DNA of 64,000 nucleotides from Caldilineaceae bacterium. GTDB lineage: Bacteria; Chloroflexota; Anaerolineae; Caldilineales; Caldilineaceae. The DNA lies in contig JAJDTL010000036.1 in NCBI GenBank assembly GCA_022827195.1, forward strand, positions 1 through 64,000, in the 5' to 3' direction. Positions 30,231-41,261 of this stretch are shown here, piece after piece. The notes beneath the pieces were generated by a model, which worked only from the letters and a program-made list of their open reading frames with translations, had not been told where the DNA came from and did no database searches. Every line of letters begins with the position of its first letter. Within the stretch, counting starts at the first letter, position 1. Position numbers and translations under genes: made by a program.

Positions 30231-31232
30231 TTGACCCTGGGCCAGCACGCGCAAGCGCGAATAGACTCTCCCGGCGTCGGGCAGAAGGATTTCGAAGGGA
30301 AGAACGGCGCCGGGGGAGATTCTCTCCTCTGAAAGTACTGTTTCGGCCACCTCCACCACTTCTCCATCCTCATCGTAGAAAGCGACCGCAACCACGATGG
30401 ACGACAGCGCCATCTCGTGGCCGTTGTAGAGTTCCCCTACAACTACTGTACGCCCGTCGCGCTCGACCATGGCAACGTTCGACACTTCCGGTTCACGGTA
30501 TTCGACGATGCTGGTCTCGTCAGAACTGATGCTCAGCTCGTAGCGGTTGACCGCAGCGGGATCGACGTCGGCAGTCATGCGAAACGGCGCCGGGCGCTCG
30601 ATTTCGATTTTGGCGAAAGCGGCAGGCGCCTGGGCGGTAGCGATGAGGAGGCCTGCGCTGTCGAAGAAGCGGCCATGCACGATTACGGCAAAGACGTCGA
30701 AGGCTCCGCCATTGACCAGCTCGCCTACGACGACAAACTGCGCGTTCTGGGCGTAGCTTGTGTGGCTGCGCACGAAGACGGCCGATGGAATGGGTGTACG
30801 CGTTGACGTCAACGTGGCCGTGGCAGTGGCTGTCAGGAGAGGAGTTGGCGTTGCCGTCGCGGTTGGCTGCGGGGTCGCCTGGGTGGGAGTCGCGGTTGGT
30901 GTGTGGGTCGCGGTTGGCGGGGGAGAAAGGGTTGGCGTCGGAGTGGCCGTCGGGTCGGGGGGGTCCAGGGTAACCGTGACGGCGGGGGTTGCCGAAGGCG
31001 TGGGCGTCGGCGACTCGGCCGGCGTTGGTGTGGGCAGTTTAGCGTCGGTCGGCGTTGGTGTGGGCAGTTCGGCGTCCGTCGGCGTCGGGAAGGGCGTAGA
31101 GGATTCCTCGACTTCGATCTTGTCCGGCGCGGACGCGACCGACTCCGCCTGGGTGGCGGGACCTGTCGGCGCGCCGCAGGACGCGAGCAGCAGCAGCAGG
31201 GCCGGAGCGAAAACCAGCGAAAGACGTTGCAT
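30216..31232 (-). CDS. Thr/Pro-rich lipoprotein with two FxLYD-like domains
   Basis: From ATG 31232 (MQRLSLVFAP) the protein has a lipoprotein signal with lipobox LASC, a spacer of about 100 residues made of TPTPT-like repeats, and two related beta-sandwich units. Each unit opens VVVGEL-NG and contains a F-D--G-L/V segment, typical of FxLYD domains. It is therefore anchored on the outer face of the membrane with a wall-spanning rod. An upstream GTG at 31286 is possible but would bury the signal. It follows the sugar-transporter genes on the same strand at 172 bases. Its role is unknown; it may simply be an independent surface protein. Confidence 0.75.
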   Translation of the reverse strand: MQRLSLVFAPALLLLLASCGAPTGPATQAESVASAPDKIEVEESSTPFPTPTDAELPTPTPTDAKLPTPTPAESPTPTPSATPAVTVTLDPPDPTATPTPTLSPPPTATHTPTATPTQATPQPTATATPTPLLTATATATLTSTRTPIPSAVFVRSHTSYAQNAQFVVVGELVNGGAFDVFAVIVHGRFFDSAGLLIATAQAPAAFAKIEIERPAPFRMTADVDPAAVNRYELSISSDETSIVEYREPEVSNVAMVERDGRTVVVGELYNGHEMALSSIVVAVAFYDEDGEVVEVAETVLSEERISPGAVLPFEILLPDAGRVYSRLRVLAQGQAGLF

Positions 31233-31404
31233 TGGCGTTGAGGGCGCTACCAATTCGCCAAGTGGGCGGATTCCGTAAACCCTCACCTCACGATCCGATG
31301 AACAGTTTACCGCCTTTCACCGGGTGAGCCAACACGGTTTCAAGGGCGCCGGTCCAGAATTGGAGAGATCACGCTCTGGCGGGTGCGAAGGGGAGTTGCA
31401 GAGG

Positions 31405-32271
31405 TCAGAATTTCAGTGCGCCCTCTGTCAGGCCGCGCTGGATTCGCCGGTGAAAGAGAATGTAAATGAAAATGGGAGGCCAAGCGGCCAGTGAAAGGGC
31501 CGCGACCTGCAGGCTCCACAGGCTCACGTATCTGCCTTCAAAGTGCATGATGCCGAGCGGAATCGTGCGCAAAGTGTGCTTCTGCAGGTAGATGAGAGGC
31601 CAGAGAAAATCATTCCAAAAGAAGACGAAATAGAAGATGGTCATTGTGGCGATTGCCGGCATTGCCAATGGGACCATGACGAGGCGCAGAATTTGAAACT
31701 CTCTGGCGCCGTCCACTCGGGCGGCATCCTCCAATTCGGGCGGAATTGACATAAAGTAGGCGCGGATGAAGATGATTGCGAGCGATGACCAGCTCATGTA
31801 CGTGAGTATGACGGCGAGCGGGTTGTTGAGGAAGGCGATCGGCAGTCGTAGCGCCACAGCCCAAGACTCGAGTATGGCCATCAGCTTGAAGCTGGGCACC
31901 ATGAGCGCCTGGGTCGGAACGGCCATGCCGACGAGAAAATAGACAAAGAGCGAGCGGTTGGCGGCGAAATGATAGCGAGCGAGACCGTACGCGGCGGTGG
32001 TAGAGACGGATATGATGCCGATAACCGAGGCGACGGCGATAAAGAGACTGTTGGCGTAAAGCCGGGCAAAATTTCCCTTCTGCCAGGCCTCGGCGACATT
32101 GGCGAATGAGATGCGGGAGGGCAGGCCGAAAGGAGATAGCATCACCTCTTCATTCGTTTTGAGTGAGGTGTAAGACATCCACGTAAGAGGATAGAGGATG
32201 CTGACGGCTGCGACAATCAGAATGAGGTAGAAAAGAAGCCTGACCGGCAGGCTGAGTTCGCGAAAGACCAT
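31405..32271 (-). CDS. Carbohydrate ABC transporter permease (MalG/UgpE type)
   Basis: This 288-residue protein has six predicted membrane helices and the EAA loop (ELEDAARVDGAREFQILRLV) that contacts the ATPase. The C-terminal EGALKF tail is typical of MalG-like permeases. It is the third gene of the import operon, 10 bases after its partner permease. No ATPase gene is present, so a shared MsmK/UgpC-type ATPase encoded elsewhere is expected. Confidence 0.92.
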   Translation of the reverse strand: MVFRELSLPVRLLFYLILIVAAVSILYPLTWMSYTSLKTNEEVMLSPFGLPSRISFANVAEAWQKGNFARLYANSLFIAVASVIGIISVSTTAAYGLARYHFAANRSLFVYFLVGMAVPTQALMVPSFKLMAILESWAVALRLPIAFLNNPLAVILTYMSWSSLAIIFIRAYFMSIPPELEDAARVDGAREFQILRLVMVPLAMPAIATMTIFYFVFFWNDFLWPLIYLQKHTLRTIPLGIMHFEGRYVSLWSLQVAALSLAAWPPIFIYILFHRRIQRGLTEGALKF

Positions 32272-32281
32272 TGCGGGTGCC

Positions 32282-33220
32282 TCAGGAGGTTACGGCTCCC
32301 CTGCCGGCGCGGGCAAGCGAGAATTGCAGGGTCGACATGGCTAAGATAATGAGAACAAGCACGAGGGCGATGGCTGTGGCATAGCCGTGCTGGGTGCGGG
32401 CGCCGCCGAGGCCTAGCTGATAGATGTAGGTAACCACGGTTTCGGAGCTGTGGTAGGGTCCGCCGCCGGTGAGCGTGTAAACCAGGTCGAAGACCCGCAT
32501 TGCGCTGATCGATGTGATGACGGCCGCGACGACGAGGACCTCGCGCAGGAGAGGGATGGTAATGCGGGTTGACAGCTGCCAGGGGCTGGCGCCGTCGAGC
32601 CGTGCACTCTCTTGCAACTCTCGGGGGATGGCCTGGAGTCCGGCGATCAGCAGGAACATGGTGAAGCCGAAGTCGCGCCATATGTGGACGGCAATTACGA
32701 CGAAGACATTGAGCGTTGTCGTACCGAGCCAACCGTACTTCGGACCGTCGAGGCCAATCGAGCGCAGTAGGATGTCGACAATTCCCAGAGTCGGGTCGAG
32801 AAGGAAGTTGAAGAGTATGCCGACGACAACCAGCGAGATCACAAAGGGGACGAAAAAAATTGAACGGAACAACCTGGCGAAGCGCGGTCCGGACTCCAGG
32901 ATGATGGCGAATAGGAGGGCGATTCCGACCTGAAATATGAGGCAGCAGATGACGAAGAGGAAGCTGTTGCGCAAGGCGACCCAAAAGAACTCGTCCCCTG
33001 CCATCTGGATGAAGTTTTCGAGCCCCGTGAATCTGAGGGTTGCGAAGTTGATACCGGTCCAGTCGGTAAAGCCGATAACGACTGTACCGAATAGAGGCAG
33101 GACCAAAAAAACGGTGTAGAAGAAGAAGGCGGGCGCTATGAGGAGCAGGGCGAAGCGTCCGTCATAGCGACCCGTGCGCGGGCCGCGGCTCGAACCTCGC
33201 GTGAGCGGAGTGCGCCGCAT
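32282..33220 (-). CDS. Carbohydrate ABC transporter permease (MalF/UgpA type)
   Basis: This 312-residue membrane protein has the EAA loop (ELQESARLDGASPWQLSTRI) and the TGGGPYHSSETV segment characteristic of MalF-like sugar permeases. ATG 33220 is preceded by AAGGAGGAGGG, so the longer upstream frame is not used. It lies 49 bases after the binding protein and 10 before the second permease. Confidence 0.92.
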   Translation of the reverse strand: MRRTPLTRGSSRGPRTGRYDGRFALLLIAPAFFFYTVFLVLPLFGTVVIGFTDWTGINFATLRFTGLENFIQMAGDEFFWVALRNSFLFVICCLIFQVGIALLFAIILESGPRFARLFRSIFFVPFVISLVVVGILFNFLLDPTLGIVDILLRSIGLDGPKYGWLGTTTLNVFVVIAVHIWRDFGFTMFLLIAGLQAIPRELQESARLDGASPWQLSTRITIPLLREVLVVAAVITSISAMRVFDLVYTLTGGGPYHSSETVVTYIYQLGLGGARTQHGYATAIALVLVLIILAMSTLQFSLARAGRGAVTS

Positions 33221-33269
33221 CCCTCCTCCTTCTACAGCAAGACCGATACCAGTTGCAGGGGCGGAGAGG

Positions 33270-34640
33270 CTACATCCGCTCCTCACGCCAGTCGAGCACG
33301 AGGTTTTCGGCTCGTTCGGCGGCCTCGACAGGTGATAGCGCGCCGCTGAGCACGCCGCTTGAGCCGTGCCAGAGAATCTCCTGGCCGATATTGTAGTCTA
33401 TAGCACGCTCGATCATGATGGTCAAAGCGGGTGCGTTGTCGAGCAGTTCGACGAGCAGGGCTGACTCGGGCCGCAGGTTTTCCATCGGTGTGGAGAGCGG
33501 CATAGGCGGCGCCTCGCCGGGCATGTAGTTGTACCAGATTCTGTGGGGCTCTTCCGACTGCAAATACCACTTGACGAACTCCTGGGCTTCGGCAGGATGC
33601 TCCGATTCCCTGGGCACGATCAGTGTGCGGGCGTTGAAGGAGACCTCATTTGCGTTGCTCTCGGCAATATCGTCGATGGCCGGCATGAGCATGAATTTGA
33701 GGTCGATTTCAGCATCAACATTGGCGAACCAGTCGCCCAGCAGCCAGCCTCCGGTCTGGAAGAAGGCGCCGTCGCCGCGGAAGAGCTTGCCGAAGGCAAT
33801 GGGATAGTCGTCGGAGAGTACGCCCCTGGAGAAGTACTCCTTATCAAGAAGCTCCCTGATCAGCTCCCAAACGCGTACGCCGTTCGCATCGGTGAATCGT
33901 TTCTCTGACTCGTGCTCGACATAGAGGCCGCGCAGGAAGAGATCGACCGAGCCCTTGACGCCAAAGGTCCTGATGTAGAGATGCTGGGCCCAGTGGCCGC
34001 CCGGCCAGGCATTCTTTGCCCCGATCAGAACGGGCGTTACGCCGGCATCCTGGAAGGTCTGACAAGCGTCAGTAAACGCGCTCCAGGTGGTGAGCGACGC
34101 AGGATCGACGCCGTGCTCGCCGAGAATGCCCTCATTGTAGTACATGAGGTTGGCGATGGTCATGGCCCAGGGCGCGCCCCAATAGCTGCCTCTGTAAAGG
34201 ACCGAGTCGAGAGCATCAGGGTAGATGGCGCCCTTGTTTGCCTCTACGACATCGGTCAGGTCCATGAGCTGGTCGGCCTCGATGAAGGCGGAAAGGGCGC
34301 CCGGTCCGGCATCAGTCTGCAGGAAATCGGGTACGGCCCCGCCGGCGAAAGCGGTCTTTGTGGCCTGCTCGTAGGCGAGGCCGGAGAAGCCGCTGTGCGT
34401 GACTTTGATGCCGGGATGCGTTTCATTGAAACGGTCAACGATTTCATTCATCCCTTCCAATCGGGGCGAGGTCGCCATCTCAGTCCACATCTCAAGTTCG
34501 GCGGCCATTTCGTCGGGCGCATCGGCAGCCATGTCATCGGACGCTGTAGGTGCGGCTACAGGAGCGCAGGCTGCGAGCAGGCCTGCGCCGGCCGCCCCGG
34601 TCGCGGTCATGAGGAAGGTCCGTCTGCTAATCTGATTCAT
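33270..34640 (-). CDS. Carbohydrate ABC transporter substrate-binding lipoprotein
   Basis: This 456-residue extracellular family-1 binding protein captures a sugar or glycoside for the two permeases. It begins MNQISRRTFLM with a twin-arginine-like motif and a lipobox (LLAAC), so it may be a Tat-exported lipoprotein. The mature part has the usual FNETHPGIKV and PGGHWAQHLY segments. ATG 34640 is supported by AGAGGAG. The ligand cannot be told from sequence. Confidence 0.9.
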   Translation of the reverse strand: MNQISRRTFLMTATGAAGAGLLAACAPVAAPTASDDMAADAPDEMAAELEMWTEMATSPRLEGMNEIVDRFNETHPGIKVTHSGFSGLAYEQATKTAFAGGAVPDFLQTDAGPGALSAFIEADQLMDLTDVVEANKGAIYPDALDSVLYRGSYWGAPWAMTIANLMYYNEGILGEHGVDPASLTTWSAFTDACQTFQDAGVTPVLIGAKNAWPGGHWAQHLYIRTFGVKGSVDLFLRGLYVEHESEKRFTDANGVRVWELIRELLDKEYFSRGVLSDDYPIAFGKLFRGDGAFFQTGGWLLGDWFANVDAEIDLKFMLMPAIDDIAESNANEVSFNARTLIVPRESEHPAEAQEFVKWYLQSEEPHRIWYNYMPGEAPPMPLSTPMENLRPESALLVELLDNAPALTIMIERAIDYNIGQEILWHGSSGVLSGALSPVEAAERAENLVLDWREERM

Positions 34641-34898
34641 CGCTTTCTCCTCTGCTGATGGAATCTTGGTGGTCTGCAAATAAGCGGCGCCTCCGGCAAT
34701 TACCTTGATCCATACCATGAGGCGAATCGAGGCCCTCCGGAGTTGGCCGCGTGACTGGCCGTAGAAGCCAGCCTTCCTTTGCCAACGGCGCCAATATAGT
34801 TCATGGTTCGGCGGGTGTCAAGCGCGCCCGAATCGCCTCTCGTTGCGTGCAGGCGGCGCCTGGTAGTGAATCCATCGGTTCGGGATGCGGTTCCCTGC

Positions 34899-34926
34899 TT
34901 GTCATCCTCTGTTCTAATGTTACAAT
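34899..34926 (+). promoter_or_regulatory. Sigma70-like promoter of the MFS gene
   Basis: TTGTCA (34899-34904), a 16-base spacer and TACAAT (34921-34926) lie 40 bases before the start codon, in the divergent space with the sugar-transporter operon. Confidence 0.5.
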
Positions 34927-34965
34927 CAGCGGGACGCGCCTGCCCACAAAGGAACGGACCATTTC

Positions 34966-36183
34966 ATGACAGCAAGACCGGACCGCCTCGCAAACCTGGC
35001 CGCAGCCTACAGCGACCCACCGGAAGGGACGGAGTTTCAGACCAGTGAAGTGCTCACCATCGCCACGGGACACTTTGTTCACGACATCTTCACCGCGTTC
35101 CTTCCGCCTTTGCTGCCCCGCATACGTGAAAAACTGGCGATCGACTACGCGGCGCTCGGCGCCCTGAATGTCTTCCTGCTGATACCGAGCCTGCTGCAAC
35201 CGTTCATCGGTTATGCGGCCGATAAGATCAGTCTGCGCTACCTTGTTATCATCGCGCCGGCTTTGACGGCGACGATGTGCAGCCTGCTGGGCGTGGCGGA
35301 CAGCTACGTCGTGATGGCTCTTCTGCTGTTCGTAGTCGGCATAAGCACGGCCGTGTTTCATGCGCCGGCCCCCGCAATGATTGGTCGTATCTCGGGGAAC
35401 CGCGTGGGGACTGGCATGAGCTTCTTTATGGCGTCGGGTGAGCTGGGCCGGACGGTGGGGCCGGTCGTTGTGCTTGTGGGGATCGCCTGGTTCGGCTTGG
35501 AGGGCATCTGGCGGATGGCTGCCCTCGGTTGGCTGGCATCGGCGTTCCTCTTCTGGCGGCTGCACAAGGTTTCGGCACGCCCCGCGCAGGGGCGAGGGCT
35601 TTCGCTGCGGCAGATGCTGCCGGACGCGCGTCGCGTCTTTACGCCTCTCATGTGGATCATGTCGACGCGGGCCTTCTTGTCGATCGCGATGACGACCTAT
35701 CTGCCGATCTTCATGCAGGATGAGATGGGTTACGATTTCAATGATGCAGCGCTGTCGCTGGCCCTGCTTGAGGGGGCCGGTGTGGTCGGCGCGCTGAGTA
35801 TGGGAACGGCCAGCGACTGGTTTGGGCGCAGACGCATCCTGGCGGCACTCTTCCTGGCGGCGCCCTTCCTCTGTTTCGGATTTCTGAACAGTTCCGGCTG
35901 GCTGGCTTTAGTCTATCTCATCCCGCTGGGGTTCGTGACGATTTCGCCGCAACCTGTGATGCTGGCGGTGGTGCAGGACTCCTTCAGCGAGAACCGGGCC
36001 CTGGCCAACGGTATTTTTCTGATGGCCAACTTCGTCATCCGCTCGCCCGCGCTGTGGTTGCTGGGCGGACTGGCGGACAGATTCGGTCTTTCAACCGCAT
36101 TTCTGATCAGCGCAGTACTGGCTCTTGCCACCGCCCCCGCCGTCTTCTGGCTGCCGAAACGGCAGCGGCAAGAATCGGGCTAG
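34966..36183 (+). CDS. MFS transporter, fosmidomycin-resistance (Fsr)-like
   Basis: This 405-residue protein has about twelve membrane segments. The first helix segment GHFVHDIFTAFLPPLLPRI and the central VGISTAVFHAPAPAMIG resemble the Fsr/YfeH group of efflux proteins. The loop between helices 8 and 9 has DWFGRRR, the usual MFS loop motif. The substrate is unknown. AAAGGA precedes the ATG. It is convergent with dgkA, with only 7 bases between their ends. Confidence 0.85.
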   Translation: MTARPDRLANLAAAYSDPPEGTEFQTSEVLTIATGHFVHDIFTAFLPPLLPRIREKLAIDYAALGALNVFLLIPSLLQPFIGYAADKISLRYLVIIAPALTATMCSLLGVADSYVVMALLLFVVGISTAVFHAPAPAMIGRISGNRVGTGMSFFMASGELGRTVGPVVVLVGIAWFGLEGIWRMAALGWLASAFLFWRLHKVSARPAQGRGLSLRQMLPDARRVFTPLMWIMSTRAFLSIAMTTYLPIFMQDEMGYDFNDAALSLALLEGAGVVGALSMGTASDWFGRRRILAALFLAAPFLCFGFLNSSGWLALVYLIPLGFVTISPQPVMLAVVQDSFSENRALANGIFLMANFVIRSPALWLLGGLADRFGLSTAFLISAVLALATAPAVFWLPKRQRQESG

Positions 36184-36190
36184 AAAAGAC

Positions 36191-36568
36191 TCAAAGGATG
36201 AGCTGCCAGAGGCGCGGCAGAAAGATGAACAGGCCCGTGACCACACTGCCCGCTGCTGCCACCAGGATCGCAGCCGCGGCCGTGTCCTTGGCGGTCTTTG
36301 CCAGGGGATGTATTGACGGCGAGGCGAGATCGACAACGGCTTCGATGGCGGTGTTCAGAAGCTCAAGCGCAATGACCATGGCGATGAGCGCGGCGATGAG
36401 AGCCCACTCGAAGCGGCTGATTCGCAGGACGAGCCCTGCGGCGACGACGAGCGCGGCGATTGCGACGTGAATGCGGAGATTGGATTGGCTGCGCGCAGCA
36501 TGAATAAGCCCGGAGAGCGCGAAGGCAAGACTCTGGCGAAGATTTCTGGCGCGTGCAGGCGTCTCCAT
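36191..36568 (-). CDS. dgkA: Undecaprenol / diacylglycerol kinase (DgkA family)
   Basis: This 125-residue integral membrane kinase has three helices. ALELLNTAIEAVVD and the later KDTAAAAIL hold the catalytic Glu, Asn and Lys-Asp residues of the family. In Gram-positive-like lineages the enzyme recycles undecaprenol to the phosphate for wall synthesis. It starts 3 bases after the ybeY stop, so translation is probably coupled. Confidence 0.92.
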   Translation of the reverse strand: METPARARNLRQSLAFALSGLIHAARSQSNLRIHVAIAALVVAAGLVLRISRFEWALIAALIAMVIALELLNTAIEAVVDLASPSIHPLAKTAKDTAAAAILVAAAGSVVTGLFIFLPRLWQLIL

Positions 36569-36571
36569 TTC

Positions 36572-37078
36572 TCAGTCCTGGGCCGAGACCCGGGCCGTAA
36601 GGTCTTCGCGGGTCAGTCCTGCGAGGATGTGCGCCTGCTCGCGCCACATGGCCGCACGGCTCTCCTTTGAATCGTGATCAAAACCGAGCAGGTGCAGGGT
36701 GCCGTGGACAACCAGCAACTGCAGTTCTGCGGCCAGCGAGTGGCCGAACCGCCGCGCCTGGCGTGCGGCGTATGGGAATGCCAGAAACAGGTCGCCCAAA
36801 TCGGAAGCCAGTTCGGCGGCCAGCGCCTGTGGCAATTCGGCCCGGGACGAGGACCCTTCCTGGATGGCGAAACTGAGCACATCGGTCGGCGCGTCCTGGC
36901 CGCGGTAGACGCGATTGTGATGCTGCACGACGGCGTCGTCCACGACCTGGATCGAAATGGCGCAGTTCGTCCGGCTGCAGGCCCGCAGCGTTGCCAGGGC
37001 AGCTTCCTCCAGCCGGGCAGCATCGACGCTGGCCTCGAACTGGTCGGCGATATGTACAAGGACATGGGCGTCGTTCAT
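36572..37078 (-). CDS. ybeY: Endoribonuclease YbeY (16S rRNA maturation)
   Basis: This 168-residue metalloenzyme has the zinc motif HGTLHLLGFDHD (three His) near the C-terminus and the family's N-R-DAPTDVLSF segment. It takes part in 16S rRNA 3' processing and ribosome quality control. The frame is open far upstream, but ATG 37078 (MNDAHVLVHI) matches the family start. It is transcribed from a promoter at 37166-37193 that overlaps the divergent obgE promoter region. Confidence 0.92.
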   Translation of the reverse strand: MNDAHVLVHIADQFEASVDAARLEEAALATLRACSRTNCAISIQVVDDAVVQHHNRVYRGQDAPTDVLSFAIQEGSSSRAELPQALAAELASDLGDLFLAFPYAARQARRFGHSLAAELQLLVVHGTLHLLGFDHDSKESRAAMWREQAHILAGLTREDLTARVSAQD

Positions 37079-37165
37079 CAGTGTCGGATCGCAGTGTAAA
37101 CAGGCTCCCGAAGCGCCGAGAATGCGCGCGGTCACAACCTGGCCGCGATGGCATGAGCCCGTCCC

Positions 37166-37193
37166 ATTATAGCCCCCGGCGTGAATGGGGCAA
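37166..37193 (-). promoter_or_regulatory. Promoter of ybeY-dgkA
   Basis: On the minus strand TTGCCC (37193-37188), a 16-base spacer and a perfect TATAAT (37171-37166) lie 88 bases upstream of ybeY. Confidence 0.6.
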
Positions 37194-37197
37194 TTTC

Positions 37198-37227
37198 TTG
37201 CCGAAGCGAGATCGCCTCCGCTAGAAT
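37198..37227 (+). promoter_or_regulatory. Promoter of obgE-nadD
   Basis: TTGCCG (37198-37203), an 18-base spacer and TAGAAT (37222-37227) lie 67 bases before obgE. The -35 boxes of this and the divergent ybeY promoter are only four bases apart. Confidence 0.55.
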
Positions 37228-37282
37228 AGAGGCGGCCGCCCAGCCGCAGGTGGGACCGGCGGCCAATTTGAACCAGCCTTGA

Positions 37283-38581
<1,299 letters not shown>

Positions 38582-38604
38582 CTGACATTGAGCGCGCCGA
38601 GAGG

Positions 38605-39225
<621 letters not shown>

Positions 39226-39283
39226 AAGGGGCCTGGAGAGGAGAGGAAAAGGCCCGCGGAGTCTCGCAGCCCGCGCGCATGGC

Positions 39284-40606
39284 TCATTCGCTCTTGGTGT
39301 CGACGCGGAAGGGCAGTGGGTGCGTTTCCGATTGGACAAGCCGCGATTCATTCAAGTTGACGCCCAGCTGCTCAAGCGCCTTGAGGAACTGTGTATCCTC
39401 CAACTCGGCCAGCTGGTCGGTCGTCATGCTTCGGAGCATGTCGGCATTGGTCATCTTGATGGCGGCTGCTTGCTCGACTTCGATGTCCGGCTGGACACCT
39501 TGTCCCTTGATCAGATTGCCGTCGGGAGTCATCCAGTTGGTGACGCCGAGAAGGATAGCGGAACCGTCGCTGAGATCGAACTGGTTGAGGACGGTGCCTG
39601 TGCCGAAGGTCGTTTCACCGATAAGGACGGCGCGATCGTTTTCCTTAAGCGCGCCGGCGGTGATTTCACCGGCGCTGGCCGTTCCTTCATTGATGAGAAC
39701 GATCAACGGCATCTGCCTGGCGTAACCCCAACCGCGCGAACGGTGGACAGTCTGATTGTCGTGGGCATCGGCCTCGATCAGAATCACATCCCCCTCGGGA
39801 AGGAAGTGGCTATTCGCCTCAATCGCCTGGTGAAGGAATCCACCGGGATTGTTGCGCAGGTCCAGAATAATGCCCTGGTAGGTATTGGCTTCGGTAATCT
39901 CGCGCAAGGCGGACTCGACCTCCTTGTCGACGCCGAATGTAAACTGGGAAATGGAGATGTACGCCAATTCCGTGTTGGGAATGCCGCTCCATGCGACGCT
40001 GGGGACTTCGATTCGGTCGCGAATTATCGAAACCGTTACCGGCTCTGCGACGTCGGGACGGCGGACGGTCAAAACGACCTCTGAATCTGCGGGCCCGCGC
40101 ACGAGAAAGATAACCTGGTCAAGGGACTTTCCTTCGACCGATTCCCCATCGACTTCCAGGATGATGTCGCCGGCGAGGATTCCGGCGGACTCGGCGGGCG
40201 ACCCGTTGATCGGGGCAACGATGGTGACGTTCCCTTCCTCCATCGAAACGTAGGCGCCGATTCCTTCGAAAGAGCCCTGGAGGCTGGTTTGGTGGAGTTC
40301 GACGGCGTCCGGTGACAGGAAAGTCGTGTGTCCCTCATCTCCCAATGAGGCAAGCATTCCCTCTATGGCCCCGTAGGTCATGGCGGTAAAGTCGACGCGC
40401 TCGCGGTCGACGAAATGTGCCACGACGTAGTCCCATGCCTCCCAAAAGATGCCGAATTCGGCAGGGCGTTCGCCCGCGGCCTGCACCGAACGGATCGAGT
40501 AGCCGGACAGATTGCCGCCGACGAAGGCCAGGGCCATCAGCCATAAGATAAGGATCAACAGTGCAACGCGCCTAGCCAACGCGGTTCGGGGTACTCGTGT
40601 CATCAC
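39284..40606 (-). CDS. S41 family C-terminal processing peptidase-like protein
   Basis: This 440-residue exported protein has an N-terminal membrane anchor (about residues 14-34), an S41 N-terminal helical part, a PDZ domain (about 105-195) and the tail-specific protease domain. The nucleophile region NEGTASAGEI is normal. The general-base position is not: the usual FGKGTVQ reads FGTGTVLNQ, so the catalytic Lys is Thr and the Gln four residues on is Leu. I recall similar FGTGTVL forms in other Chloroflexota proteins, so this may be a lineage-specific subfamily rather than a sequencing error. Whether it is active is unknown. Confidence 0.85.
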   Translation of the reverse strand: MMTRVPRTALARRVALLILILWLMALAFVGGNLSGYSIRSVQAAGERPAEFGIFWEAWDYVVAHFVDRERVDFTAMTYGAIEGMLASLGDEGHTTFLSPDAVELHQTSLQGSFEGIGAYVSMEEGNVTIVAPINGSPAESAGILAGDIILEVDGESVEGKSLDQVIFLVRGPADSEVVLTVRRPDVAEPVTVSIIRDRIEVPSVAWSGIPNTELAYISISQFTFGVDKEVESALREITEANTYQGIILDLRNNPGGFLHQAIEANSHFLPEGDVILIEADAHDNQTVHRSRGWGYARQMPLIVLINEGTASAGEITAGALKENDRAVLIGETTFGTGTVLNQFDLSDGSAILLGVTNWMTPDGNLIKGQGVQPDIEVEQAAAIKMTNADMLRSMTTDQLAELEDTQFLKALEQLGVNLNESRLVQSETHPLPFRVDTKSE

Positions 40607-41000
40607 AGGTCATCCCATCGCTGATGTCAGTGCCTCAAGCGCCCATCGATCCCAGGACCTGCTCGCCCAAATTCGAGAAGAGCCAGAAACGATGTTTCCT
40701 AGATTATCGGTTACGCGAGGGGATCTCGCAAGCGCAGGAAGTGGCTTTCGAACTACGTGGGAGAGGCTTTTCGCCTACGCGAAATCGACAATTTGATCTA
40801 CGCGGGCCCTACGACGAGGAGGAGAAAGTGCGGAGCGATTCGGCCGCCGAGAGTCTCGCTATGCGAAGCCTGTTCAAGTTCACCCGCCGCATCGGATCTA
40901 CGGACGGCTAGTGCTTGCGGCAGACGGCAATGCCCTGACAGGCGACAAGCTCCAAGGGTGCCGGGACTGATGGCGCCGACCAGAGCCTCTTCCAAAAGAA
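40607..41000. other. Intergenic, no supported gene
   Basis: Two overlapping plus-strand frames (about 40597-40911 and 40757-41068) are open, but their peptides are Ser/Arg-rich, lack ribosome-binding sites and resemble no family. No tRNA fold was found. Confidence 0.4.
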
Positions 41001-41049
41001 AACTGTCCGCAACCTGGATTGAATGTGCCAATCCGGGTTGCGGACAGTT
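41001..41049 (-). terminator. Very strong hairpin, terminator on the minus strand
   Basis: A 21-base arm (41001-41021) pairs with 41029-41049 with a single G-U wobble around a 7-base loop. On the minus strand it is followed by TTCTTTTGG. It lies 212 bases after the stop of the lipoprotein gene at 41262, so an intervening untranslated tail is implied. Confidence 0.65.
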
Positions 41050-41261
41050 CATCATCTTACAGCACTGAAATTGACTCGTTCAGCGAGTGCGAGTGGGCCC
41101 ATTGCTCAGGCCTGACGCCGCCTGTCTCGCGTGCAACTGAGACGGCGGCGGATGCGGTCCGGCTTGAGACGACGGCTCTCAAGGTCGGTCGGCTACTCGG
41201 CCGGCCGCATTCCCTGGCAGTTGACGAACGTTGGCCCGGTGCTCGCCTATACTCCCCAGCG

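Noticed and set aside
30760..31278. Plus-strand Val/Gly-rich ORF opposite the FxLYD lipoprotein
   Set aside because: It is the antisense of the TPTP linker and signal peptide. The minus-strand reading has a lipobox and domains.
40741..40770. TTCGAAC suggesting a tRNA T-loop
   Set aside because: The flanking bases do not pair as a T-stem and no acceptor or anticodon arm can be drawn.
40597..41068. Overlapping plus-strand ORFs of about 100 codons
   Set aside because: No ribosome-binding site, no recognisable family, and one frame runs through a strong hairpin.
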